From Treponema sp. (GTDB lineage: Bacteria; Spirochaetota; Spirochaetia; Treponematales; Breznakiellaceae): a stretch of DNA of 5,383 bases. Positions within the stretch are counted from its first letter, which is position 1. Each line of letters begins with the position of its first letter. Below are positions 1 to 5,383 of this stretch, in pieces. The position numbers and the translations under genes are program-made. Under the pieces are notes generated by a model, which saw only the letters and a list, made by a program, of their open reading frames with translations, ran no database searches and was not told where the DNA came from. The stretch is from assembly GCA_009786625.1 (NCBI GenBank), contig WQRT01000194.1, positions 112 to 5,494 of the forward strand, given 5' to 3'.

Positions 1-69
1 GGAGAGGTTAAAATCAACCGCGGCCAAATTTTTATTAAAGTCCATGCTATAAGAATTACCGGAGTATAA
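1..69 (+). CDS. C-terminal tail of an unidentified upstream protein (partial)
   Basis: Reading from base 1, the frame stays open for 22 codons and stops at TAA 67-69, four bases before the start of the next gene. The tail ends in KVHAIRITGV, and its alternating hydrophobic residues look like edge beta-strands, as at the end of a beta-rich domain. The ribosome-binding GGAG of the next gene (61-64) lies within its last codons, a tight, possibly translationally coupled arrangement. A 22-codon open run can occur by chance, and frame 2 is also open up to a stop at 50-52, so the call rests mainly on the spacing to the next gene. No family can be assigned from so short a piece. Confidence 0.5.
   Translation, partial: GEVKINRGQIFIKVHAIRITGV
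61..64 (+). promoter_or_regulatory. Ribosome binding site (GGAG) fixing a TTG start
   Basis: GGAG lies nine bases upstream of TTG at 74. An in-frame stop at 50-52 and the lack of any ATG or GTG between it and position 74 leave TTG as the first usable start. The first in-frame ATG (codon 63) would delete the first membrane helix. Confidence 0.7.
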
Positions 70-73
70 AGTT

Positions 74-1504
74 TTGCGTAACAGAATAAGCGCGGCGTGC
101 GCGGCGGTAAAAAGCCTTTTCCAAACCCGTGACGAATTATCTTTTCGCAACATAAGGGCGCTGCCTGTTCTGTTGATTTTTCCCGTTTCCGTTATTTTGG
201 GAAATCTGCGCTACTACGGTCACAGCATCGCTTTGGGAGGTTTTGCGACTAACGAACTGATGTTTTTATTGCTTGGGTTCGGATGGCTTATTCTCAGGTT
301 TTTGCCGGAAAAATTTATTATTCCTTTATTGAGAATATCCGCGGTTCTGTCCGCTTTAATTCTTTTATTACTATTTTTCTTACCGATGGGTCCCGCGCAG
401 TTTGCGTTTTACATGGTTTTTAAAATGTTCAACGGACTTTGCGCCGCCTGCTCCTTTTATCTTTTCTGTTTCGCGCTTAATAATGTTGAGCGTCTTGCCG
501 GCATGATCATTATTCAATTGTACTACGGGTTTTATTACGCTTCATGGAATATCCTTCCTGATTTTCACACTGCGGGCAATACATGGGTCGGCGCCGCTTT
601 GATGGCGTTTTTTCTTTTCATTGTTTTTTTTGGCAACAAATCAAAATCGATCTTCGCACAGTTAAATACGAACGGAAGCGGCAAAGACTCGGGAGTTATA
701 TTTGTTATTGGTTTAGGCGTTGTCCATTACATGATCATGTGTATGAGCAATTACATTGAATGGGCGGGAAGCAGTGTTTCTGGTTTTGCATTTGGTTTTG
801 GGACTGTTATTTCTGTCGCTCTTGTTATTATTTTTCAAATGATGAAAGGCAAAAGCGCATTGTATATATGGCTTATGTTTTTGGCTTTTACATTGTTTGG
901 ATTAGGCGTTCTTCTGCTTGACACATCTGCCGCTATTACCGCCGGTTCATTCATCTACGGTATGGGTGACAGTCTGGGTTATATAATTATATGTTATATG
1001 TGCGCAGGAGCGATTAAAAAAAGTAAATCTTTAAGAATGTTCAGAATATATTGTCTTGTATTTTTTATACAGTATTTTTTTATCTCAGGCGTTTTTTCTT
1101 TTTATTTTAATTATTTTGACGCGCCTAACAAATTTCTGGCTTTCGCGGTTGTTCTTGTTCTTGTCAGTCTGTGCCTTATATTTATGCCGCTTATACAGAA
1201 AAAACTTTTTGACGCGGACTGGACGGACGGGCTTTATCTTCGCGATATGGAAGAATATTCCAAGCCGCTTGTTGAGACGGAAACGATCAATAACAGAGAA
1301 AAATTAAATTTAACGCCGAGGGAAAAAGAAATTTTTACAATGCTGCTTGCCGGTAATCCGCCCAAAGAAATCGCCTACATTTTAAAAATCAGCTATGAGA
1401 CGGTTCATCATCACCAGAAGAATATGTACCGGAAACTGGGTATTCAAAGTATACAGGAACTATTCGCCAAATACGGCAACGCAGTAAAAAACGACAGCGT
1501 ATAA
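74..1504 (+). CDS. 12-TM membrane-anchored LuxR-type transcriptional regulator
   Basis: The 476-residue protein starts at TTG 74, supported by GGAG at 61-64. By eye, residues about 29-375 form roughly twelve hydrophobic helices (near 29-44, 60-76, 82-103, 109-135, 141-161, 171-187, 207-226, 236-256, 262-282, 286-313, 322-345 and 353-374). A polar loop at about 188-206 splits them six plus six, as in major facilitator-like proteins. A short linker leads to a LuxR/GerE-type helix-turn-helix at about 411-468. This carries the family hallmarks LTPREKEI, the KEIA helix, TVHHHQKNMYRKLGI and a final QELFAKYG. The HTH would sit in the cytoplasm, tethered to the membrane. No receiver or other signal-input domain is seen, so the membrane part may sense a ligand or transport state. 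Proteins of this layout are known in some anaerobes, and their ligands are mostly undefined. Its target and its link to the genes downstream are not visible here. Confidence 0.85.
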   Translation: MRNRISAACAAVKSLFQTRDELSFRNIRALPVLLIFPVSVILGNLRYYGHSIALGGFATNELMFLLLGFGWLILRFLPEKFIIPLLRISAVLSALILLLLFFLPMGPAQFAFYMVFKMFNGLCAACSFYLFCFALNNVERLAGMIIIQLYYGFYYASWNILPDFHTAGNTWVGAALMAFFLFIVFFGNKSKSIFAQLNTNGSGKDSGVIFVIGLGVVHYMIMCMSNYIEWAGSSVSGFAFGFGTVISVALVIIFQMMKGKSALYIWLMFLAFTLFGLGVLLLDTSAAITAGSFIYGMGDSLGYIIICYMCAGAIKKSKSLRMFRIYCLVFFIQYFFISGVFSFYFNYFDAPNKFLAFAVVLVLVSLCLIFMPLIQKKLFDADWTDGLYLRDMEEYSKPLVETETINNREKLNLTPREKEIFTMLLAGNPPKEIAYILKISYETVHHHQKNMYRKLGIQSIQELFAKYGNAVKNDSV

Positions 1505-1552
1505 AAATTTAAATAATTTTTATTCTTGTCTTTTATTTTTATCAATATACGT

Positions 1553-1558
1553 TATAAT
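1553..1558 (+). promoter_or_regulatory. Candidate -10 box (TATAAT) for the sensing operon
   Basis: A perfect TATAAT lies in the 60-bp gap after the LuxR-type gene. Transcription would begin about seven bases downstream of the box, which is at or next to the ATG at 1565. No good -35 box is seen at 16-18 bp: the best resemblance, TTGTCT at 1526-1531, leaves a 21-bp spacer. In such AT-rich DNA a TATAAT could arise by chance. Confidence 0.45.
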
Positions 1559-1564
1559 AATGAT

Positions 1565-2569
1565 ATGAATTGGCGGAAACGGAAACATGGTTTAGTAATA
1601 TTTATCACATTGATTATTCTACTTATGATGCTTCCTTCCTGCGTGAGAAAAAGTGCCGGACTCGATGTAATCATTCTTGGATTTTCACAGATTGGAGCCG
1701 AGAGTGCGTGGAGAAATTACAATACACGCTCTGTTCAGGAAGCGGCAGCCGCAGAAGGGATTCAGCTTCTTTTTTTTAACGCCGAGCAAAAACAGGAAAA
1801 TCAAATAAAGGCAATTCGTTCTTTTATCGCGTATCAGGTTGATGTGATCGCGTTTGTCCCGATTGTGTCCGACGGATGGGAAAATGTCCTTGAGGAAGCG
1901 AAGGAAGCGGGAATACCGGTTTTGATCTGTGACAGGGAGATCAATATAAATGATGAAAGTTTATACTCAGGTTATCTCGGCACTAATATGCTGGCTCAAG
2001 GAAGAAGTTCCGCGGAATTTTTATTACAAAAATATTTAAACCTCGCGACCGGAGAGTTTTTAACAAAAAGAGATAATCCCGTTAGAATAGTTGAGCTTCG
2101 CGGAACGGAAGGTTCGTCACCGGCGATAATGAGAGCGAGGGGGTTCCGTGATGTAATCGCCGCTTATCCTGAATTTGAAATTATCTACACCGAATCAGGC
2201 GATTTTCTGCGTTCAAAGGGTTACGAGCTTATGTGCAACATACTCGAAGAGTTTGACGACATTGACGTAATCTATTCACATAACGACGGAATGACTTTGG
2301 GCGCGATAGACGCCATGAAAGAACGCGGCATAAATCCCGGTGTTGATATTGTCATTATCAGTATCGATGCTGAGCAGGCGGCGATTGACGCGCTTGTGCG
2401 TGGAGAAATTAATTGCGTTGTCGAGTGTAATCCGCGGCAAGGACCAGAAATCATGCGTCTTTCCGGTCTTCTAGCGCGCGGAGAGAGCATCCCAAGAATT
2501 ATTTTTATGGAAGAAGAAGTGTTTACAGAATGGGATGATTTTTCAAATATCGGAACGCGGGGATATTAA
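1565..2569 (+). CDS. YtfQ-like sugar-binding lipoprotein, probable sensor component
   Basis: From ATG 1565 the protein has 334 residues. A basic n-region (RKRKH, 4-8), a hydrophobic stretch (10-23) and the lipobox LPSC (Cys26) mark it as a lipoprotein anchored outside the inner membrane. The mature part matches the periplasmic binding protein fold (family 4, as in RbsB) and is strikingly like E. coli YtfQ, the galactofuranose-binding protein, as recalled. Shared blocks include GFSQIGAESAWR (39-50), QKQENQIKAIRSF (75-87), the GWENVLEEAKEAGIPV block (104-119) followed by DR (123-124), SGDFLRSKG (211-219), HND with GAID downstream (239-249), and SID (266-268). A furanose or related sugar is therefore a likely ligand, though this is not proven. 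The frame extends upstream to TTG 1526, but that start would put 13 extra residues before the basic n-region and has no ribosome site. No clear Shine-Dalgarno precedes ATG 1565 either. The kinase gene starts two bases after its stop, which suggests a sensing role rather than transport. Confidence 0.88.
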   Translation: MNWRKRKHGLVIFITLIILLMMLPSCVRKSAGLDVIILGFSQIGAESAWRNYNTRSVQEAAAAEGIQLLFFNAEQKQENQIKAIRSFIAYQVDVIAFVPIVSDGWENVLEEAKEAGIPVLICDREININDESLYSGYLGTNMLAQGRSSAEFLLQKYLNLATGEFLTKRDNPVRIVELRGTEGSSPAIMRARGFRDVIAAYPEFEIIYTESGDFLRSKGYELMCNILEEFDDIDVIYSHNDGMTLGAIDAMKERGINPGVDIVIISIDAEQAAIDALVRGEINCVVECNPRQGPEIMRLSGLLARGESIPRIIFMEEEVFTEWDDFSNIGTRGY

Positions 2570-2571
2570 CA

Positions 2572-4143
2572 ATGACGCGGTTTCAATCGGCGCAGAAAAA
2601 AGGTTTTGACAAAAAAGATTTATACGAAAAGAATTTGATGCGGCGGTTAAAATCTTTTCTTATAAGCGCGAGTATCATCAATACTATTAAAAAATCTCAT
2701 ATCATCATTATCGCGCTTCTTTTGATTCCGCTGATGATGAGTATTATTGTCACCTTTCATAACACGTTAAGCTATGACAGACTTATAAGAAACGTTGATA
2801 AAACAAACCGGCTGAATCAGGTGGTAAGAACGGAAGTTACAAACGAGCTTTGGGATATAGTAGCAGGTAACAAATCTTTCGCGGATGGCAGTCAATATCT
2901 TATTATTGATGGTATTAATTCCGGGCTTCAGGATATTATGCGCACAACAGGGACGACGCAAAACAGGCGGATATTGGAAGTGGCAGGAAGAGCAATGCAG
3001 ACTCTTTTGCGTTACGTGAACAGGCTTGGAACTCAGATGGAAAACAATTATCCTGTAATTGAAAACGAGCGTATGTTAGACGAAATCAGAGGAGTGTCGG
3101 TTCTAGTATCAGAACTTTTACAGGACTTTATTGTCAGGGAAATTGAATCGGCTGCCGCCGAAAATCTCCGCATTAAAACACGCGCCGTTATTATCGGTAT
3201 TGTGGAAGCAGTTATCATCGTTTTTGCGGTTTTTATTTCTGTTTTTGTTTGGATGTCTGTGTCAAAGAGTATCGACAGGTCGATAAGCTCTCTTGTCGCG
3301 CTTTCATCGTCAATTGCCGAGGGAGATCTCGACGCGAGAGCGGATCTACCGCGAGTGCAGGAGCTTGAAACATTAACGGAAAATCTTAACATCATGGCGG
3401 ATAAAATAAAAACGCTTATCGACGAAAATACCCGCGAACAGCGGAACAGGCAAAAATCAGAAATGCGCGCGCTGCAGGCGCAGATAACGCCGCACTTTTT
3501 ATACAATACGCTGGATTCAATCATTTGGCTTGCCGAGGGTAATAAAAGCGAACAGGTTATTTCCATTACAAGGGCATTCTCTGATTTTTTCAGAATTTCA
3601 CTTAACAGAGGAGACGAATGGGTGCGCGTACAGGATGAGTTTAAACACGCTGAAAGTTATCTGACAATTCAGAAGATACGTTACCGTGACATTCTTGATT
3701 ACTCGATTGAATATGAACGCGAGATGGAACAAAAGATAATGCTCAAACTTCTTTTACAGCCGTTAGTTGAAAACGCGTTGTACCACGGTATCAAGAACAA
3801 ACGCGGAAAAGGGATGATCAAAATTAAAGGATGGAAGGAGGACGGTTTTCTTTGTTTCAGCGTTGCGGATAACGGCATCGGCATGACGGAAGTACAGGTC
3901 GCGTCAATAAAAGATCAATTGACAAATCCGTTTTACACAGGGACACATTCATCCGAAGGGGGCGTACCGTCAGTCAGCGAAAAAGAAAACCGCATTTACG
4001 GACTTTACAATGTTGCCAAAAGGCTGGAATTGTATTACAACAAAACTAATCTTCTTGATATTAAAAGCGTTTACCGGGAAGGAACAAATGTAACATTGTA
4101 TGTGCCTGAACCTGTAAAGCTTTCTGAAACTATAGCTCAGTAA
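2572..4143 (+). CDS. YesM/LytS-type sensor histidine kinase
   Basis: A 523-residue inner-membrane kinase that should phosphorylate the regulator encoded next. Order of parts: a charged cytoplasmic N-terminus (1-42), TM1 (about 43-62), an extracytoplasmic, mostly helical domain of about 140 residues (63-205), TM2 (206-229), HAMP (about 230-282), and a His_kinase-type phosphoacceptor region with QITPHFLYNTLD, His308 being the expected phosphorylation site. The HATPase region has an N-box (QPLVENALYHG, Glu400 and Asn401), a G1 motif DNGIGM (433-438), and a second glycine region GLYNVAKRL (477-485). All catalytic motifs look intact. The sensor domain is much shorter than the double-Cache domain of many YesM kinases, which suits sensing through a partner protein. 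ATG 2572 is two bases after the lipoprotein stop, with a weak GGGGA at 2559-2563 inside that gene. Met23 (ATG 2638) is a possible alternative start and would not change the domains. Confidence 0.9.
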   Translation: MTRFQSAQKKGFDKKDLYEKNLMRRLKSFLISASIINTIKKSHIIIIALLLIPLMMSIIVTFHNTLSYDRLIRNVDKTNRLNQVVRTEVTNELWDIVAGNKSFADGSQYLIIDGINSGLQDIMRTTGTTQNRRILEVAGRAMQTLLRYVNRLGTQMENNYPVIENERMLDEIRGVSVLVSELLQDFIVREIESAAAENLRIKTRAVIIGIVEAVIIVFAVFISVFVWMSVSKSIDRSISSLVALSSSIAEGDLDARADLPRVQELETLTENLNIMADKIKTLIDENTREQRNRQKSEMRALQAQITPHFLYNTLDSIIWLAEGNKSEQVISITRAFSDFFRISLNRGDEWVRVQDEFKHAESYLTIQKIRYRDILDYSIEYEREMEQKIMLKLLLQPLVENALYHGIKNKRGKGMIKIKGWKEDGFLCFSVADNGIGMTEVQVASIKDQLTNPFYTGTHSSEGGVPSVSEKENRIYGLYNVAKRLELYYNKTNLLDIKSVYREGTNVTLYVPEPVKLSETIAQ

Positions 4144-4148
4144 GGGGG
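4144..4148 (+). promoter_or_regulatory. Ribosome binding site deciding a GTG start
   Basis: A run of five G followed by AG fills the nine-base gap between the kinase stop (4141-4143) and GTG 4153. The strong purine-rich site and the start of the receiver domain (MYKVFLAEDE) directly at this codon support GTG as the start. Confidence 0.75.
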
Positions 4149-4152
4149 AGAA

Positions 4153-5196
4153 GTGTACAAGGTGTTTCTTGCGGAAGACGAGATAATCGTTCGTGAAGGA
4201 ATCCGCAATAACATAAACTGGGAGCAGACTCAATATTTACTCGCGGGAGAAGCGCCTGACGGAGAAGTCGCGCTATCAATGATTCATGAAATCAAACCTG
4301 ATATATTAATTACCGATATTAGAATGCCTTTTCTGGACGGGCTTTCACTTTCCAAAATAGTTAAAAAGAGTATGCCGCGGGTAAAAATAATTATTCTGTC
4401 CGGGCATGATGAGTTTGAATACGCAAAGGAGGCAATCTCCATCGGCGTTGAGGAGTATTTGTTAAAACCTGTTTCGTCTAACGAGATGTTAAAAGCTCTG
4501 GATAAAATCGCCGGGCGGATTGACGAAGAAAATAAAAAACTTTTAAATATAGAAAATTTTATCGAAGGCGATATGTTTATTACAAAACTGCGTTACGCGA
4601 ACAAAAAAGATATCGATACAATGATAACGGAGTATACAAGACCTCTTGAAAATAAATTTGATGAAATGACGGCTTATTTTATATTCGGCGAAATAATAAT
4701 GGCAGCATCGAGGATCGCGGAAGAGCTTGGCGCGGATATAAAAAAAATCGCGCCCTTCAGCCTTGAAAAGAACGAGATCAAAAATTTAATATCGGCGCGT
4801 AATGTTTTTAACGAGTCGGTAAGAAATCTTCTTGAAGCCGTAATAGAGTTCCGCGATTCAAATACAGGCGGAAGGTTCCGCTCCGTAATCGTTAAGGCGC
4901 GTGAGTACATCAACAGGAATTATTCTAGCGGAGATATAACTCTTTATTCTACCGCGTCTTATGTGGGGATCAGCCCAAACCATTTAAGCACAGTTTTTAC
5001 CCGCGAGACCGGTGAAAATTTTATCGAGTATCTTACAAAAGTGAGACTGGAAAAAGCAAAGCAGCTTTTGCATAACACCGCCATGAAAAGCGCGGAAATC
5101 GCATTTGAAACAGGCTTTAACGATCCGCATTATTTCAGCCATATTTTTAAAAAAAACACTGGTTTTACCCCAAAAGAATACCGAAATTTGCGGTAA
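4153..5196 (+). CDS. YesN-type response regulator, receiver plus AraC-type DNA-binding domain
   Basis: A 347-residue cytoplasmic transcription factor and the probable partner of the kinase just upstream. The receiver domain covers about 1-120, with the acidic cluster AEDE (7-10), phosphoacceptor Asp55 in ITDIRMP, Ser83 in ILSGHDEFEYA, and Lys105 in LLKPV, so all residues needed for phosphorylation are present. A helical linker (about 120-240) of the kind common in YesN proteins has no recognised motif. The C-terminal AraC/XylS domain (about 245-345) contains two helix-turn-helices: one around 262-287, including YVGISPNHLSTVF, and one around 311-336, including AFETGFNDPHYFSHIFKK, ending in GFTPKEYR. 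It starts at GTG nine bases after the kinase stop, so the two are surely co-transcribed. AraC-type regulators usually bind direct repeats about two helical turns apart. A fitting repeat lies just downstream at 5221-5256, making the next lipoprotein gene a plausible target. Confidence 0.92.
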   Translation: MYKVFLAEDEIIVREGIRNNINWEQTQYLLAGEAPDGEVALSMIHEIKPDILITDIRMPFLDGLSLSKIVKKSMPRVKIIILSGHDEFEYAKEAISIGVEEYLLKPVSSNEMLKALDKIAGRIDEENKKLLNIENFIEGDMFITKLRYANKKDIDTMITEYTRPLENKFDEMTAYFIFGEIIMAASRIAEELGADIKKIAPFSLEKNEIKNLISARNVFNESVRNLLEAVIEFRDSNTGGRFRSVIVKAREYINRNYSSGDITLYSTASYVGISPNHLSTVFTRETGENFIEYLTKVRLEKAKQLLHNTAMKSAEIAFETGFNDPHYFSHIFKKNTGFTPKEYRNLR

Positions 5197-5220
5197 ATGT
5201 AATAATATCATTTTATAGAT

Positions 5221-5256
5221 CGTAAGAAAATCAACTTAAATGCGTAAAAAATTTAA
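5221..5256 (+). repeat. Direct repeat pair with 22-bp period, candidate regulator operator
   Basis: CGTAAGAAAATCAA (5221-5234) and CGTAAAAAATTTAA (5243-5256) agree at 11 of 14 positions and are offset by 22 bp, about two helical turns. This is the usual geometry for an AraC-type activator. The downstream copy ends just before the -35 region of the candidate promoter whose -10 box is at 5283-5288. Part of the match is simple A/T richness, so the CGTAA core is the informative part. Confidence 0.4.
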
Positions 5257-5269
5257 TGTACGAAAAAGG

Positions 5270-5281
5270 TATAGTTCTATA
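5270..5281 (+). repeat. Short perfect dyad TATAGTTCTATA in the promoter spacer
   Basis: The arms TATAG (5270-5274) and CTATA (5277-5281) are perfect reverse complements around TT. The dyad lies between the direct repeat and the -10-like box. It is A/T rich and lacks a T-run, so it does not look like a terminator. It may be a minor operator or chance. Confidence 0.25.
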
Positions 5282-5282
5282 G

Positions 5283-5288
5283 TATTAT
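5283..5288 (+). promoter_or_regulatory. Candidate -10 box (TATTAT) for the downstream lipoprotein gene
   Basis: TATTAT matches the -10 consensus at five of six positions and lies 27 bp upstream of the ATG at 5316. The 16-18 bp upstream region (about 5259-5266, ACGAAA) does not resemble TTGACA, as expected for an activator-dependent promoter. This would leave a leader of roughly 20 bases with a strong ribosome site. Confidence 0.4.
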
Positions 5289-5305
5289 ACGCAAAATATC
5301 TTTTT

Positions 5306-5310
5306 GGAGG
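5306..5310 (+). promoter_or_regulatory. Strong ribosome binding site (GGAGG) of the last gene
   Basis: GGAGG lies five bases upstream of ATG 5316. It is the best Shine-Dalgarno match among the genes here, consistent with high expression, as is usual for transporter binding proteins. Confidence 0.8.
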
Positions 5311-5315
5311 AAAAT

Positions 5316-5383
5316 ATGAAAAAAATTATTGCGGTTCTTCTGGTAGTTGTCATTGTGTCAATGGCTTTTACAGGCTGCCAAAG
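5316..5383 (+). CDS. N-terminus of a second lipoprotein, probably a sugar ABC transporter binding protein (partial)
   Basis: Only 22 codons are present before the window ends. They encode a textbook lipoprotein signal: Met-Lys-Lys, a run of Val/Ile/Leu to about residue 17, and the lipobox FTGC with Cys21 as the lipidated residue, followed by Gln. The strong GGAGG at 5306-5310 supports the start. The mature protein is out of view, so its family cannot be read. Its place directly after a binding-protein/kinase/regulator operon, and its own candidate promoter next to a possible AraC-type operator, suggest it is the substrate-binding protein of the sugar transporter controlled by that system. A YtfQ paralogue of the protein at 1565-2569 would be a reasonable guess. 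Confidence 0.75.
   Translation, partial: MKKIIAVLLVVVIVSMAFTGCQ

Noticed and set aside
1056..1307. 83-codon plus-strand frame inside the membrane regulator gene
   Set aside because: It is an out-of-frame overlap within a gene with continuous membrane helices and an intact HTH. Its hydrophobic content merely reflects the T-rich codons of the real gene.
1503..1521. AAAAATT/AATTTTT inverted repeat just after the LuxR-type gene as a terminator
   Set aside because: The stem is only seven A/T pairs with no G or C and no clean U-run after it, too weak to call a terminator. It is likely the by-product of AT-rich intergenic DNA.
1526..1564. Upstream TTG start for the YtfQ-like lipoprotein
   Set aside because: It would add 13 residues in front of an otherwise perfect lipoprotein signal peptide, has no ribosome site, and would overlap the -10-like region.
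3048..3566. Open reading frame of 172 codons on the minus strand within the kinase gene
   Set aside because: It lies wholly inside a well-supported histidine kinase gene, its product is serine/arginine-rich without recognisable domain motifs, and it looks like a shadow of the coding strand's codon use.
5197..5315. Terminator, small RNA or riboswitch between the regulator and the last lipoprotein gene
   Set aside because: No GC-rich hairpin with a T-run and no conserved riboswitch-like pairing could be seen in these 119 bases; only the direct repeat, dyad, -10-like box and ribosome site were supportable.
1..5383. Mobile element, CRISPR array, tRNA or phage signals
   Set aside because: No transposase or integrase motifs, no terminal inverted repeats, no regularly spaced repeats of CRISPR size and no tRNA-like cloverleaf were seen; all genes are co-directional and similar in base composition by eye.

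Overview
The window is a densely packed, entirely plus-strand stretch of a moderately AT-rich bacterial genome. It holds four complete genes and two partial ones at the edges. All gene families seen suggest an anaerobic, sugar-scavenging bacterium: a 12-TM membrane protein with a LuxR-type HTH, a YtfQ-like sugar-binding lipoprotein, and a YesM/YesN-type two-component pair. The use of TTG and GTG starts and the combination of these families fit a Treponema-like spirochaete best. A Firmicute is the main alternative. There is no rRNA, tRNA or marker gene, so the taxonomic call is an inference only.

Layout: (1) positions 1-69 are the likely last 22 codons of an upstream gene. Its stop sits inside the ribosome-binding region of the next gene. 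(2) 74-1504 encodes a membrane-anchored LuxR-type regulator with about twelve transmembrane helices. (3) After a 60-bp AT-rich gap with a perfect TATAAT box, 1565-2569 encodes a lipoprotein closely resembling the E. coli galactofuranose-binding protein YtfQ. (4) Two bases later, 2572-4143 encodes a YesM/LytS-type sensor histidine kinase. (5) Nine bases after that, 4153-5196 encodes a YesN-type response regulator with an AraC-type DNA-binding domain. (6) A 119-bp intergenic region holds a 22-bp-period direct repeat, a short dyad, a -10-like box and a strong Shine-Dalgarno site. (7) 5316 to the edge is the signal peptide of a second lipoprotein.

Working model (inference): the binding lipoprotein, the kinase and the regulator form a three-component sugar-sensing operon. 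The lipoprotein catches a sugar (furanose-type, judging from YtfQ similarity) outside the membrane and presents it to the short helical sensor domain of the kinase. The kinase then phosphorylates the AraC-type regulator, which could bind the direct repeat at 5221-5256 and switch on the downstream lipoprotein gene. That gene is probably the binding protein of a sugar ABC transporter. The arrangement recalls the XylFII-LytS-YesN xylose system of clostridia. The window ends too early to show the transporter. The role of the LuxR-type membrane regulator in this circuit cannot be read from the sequence.
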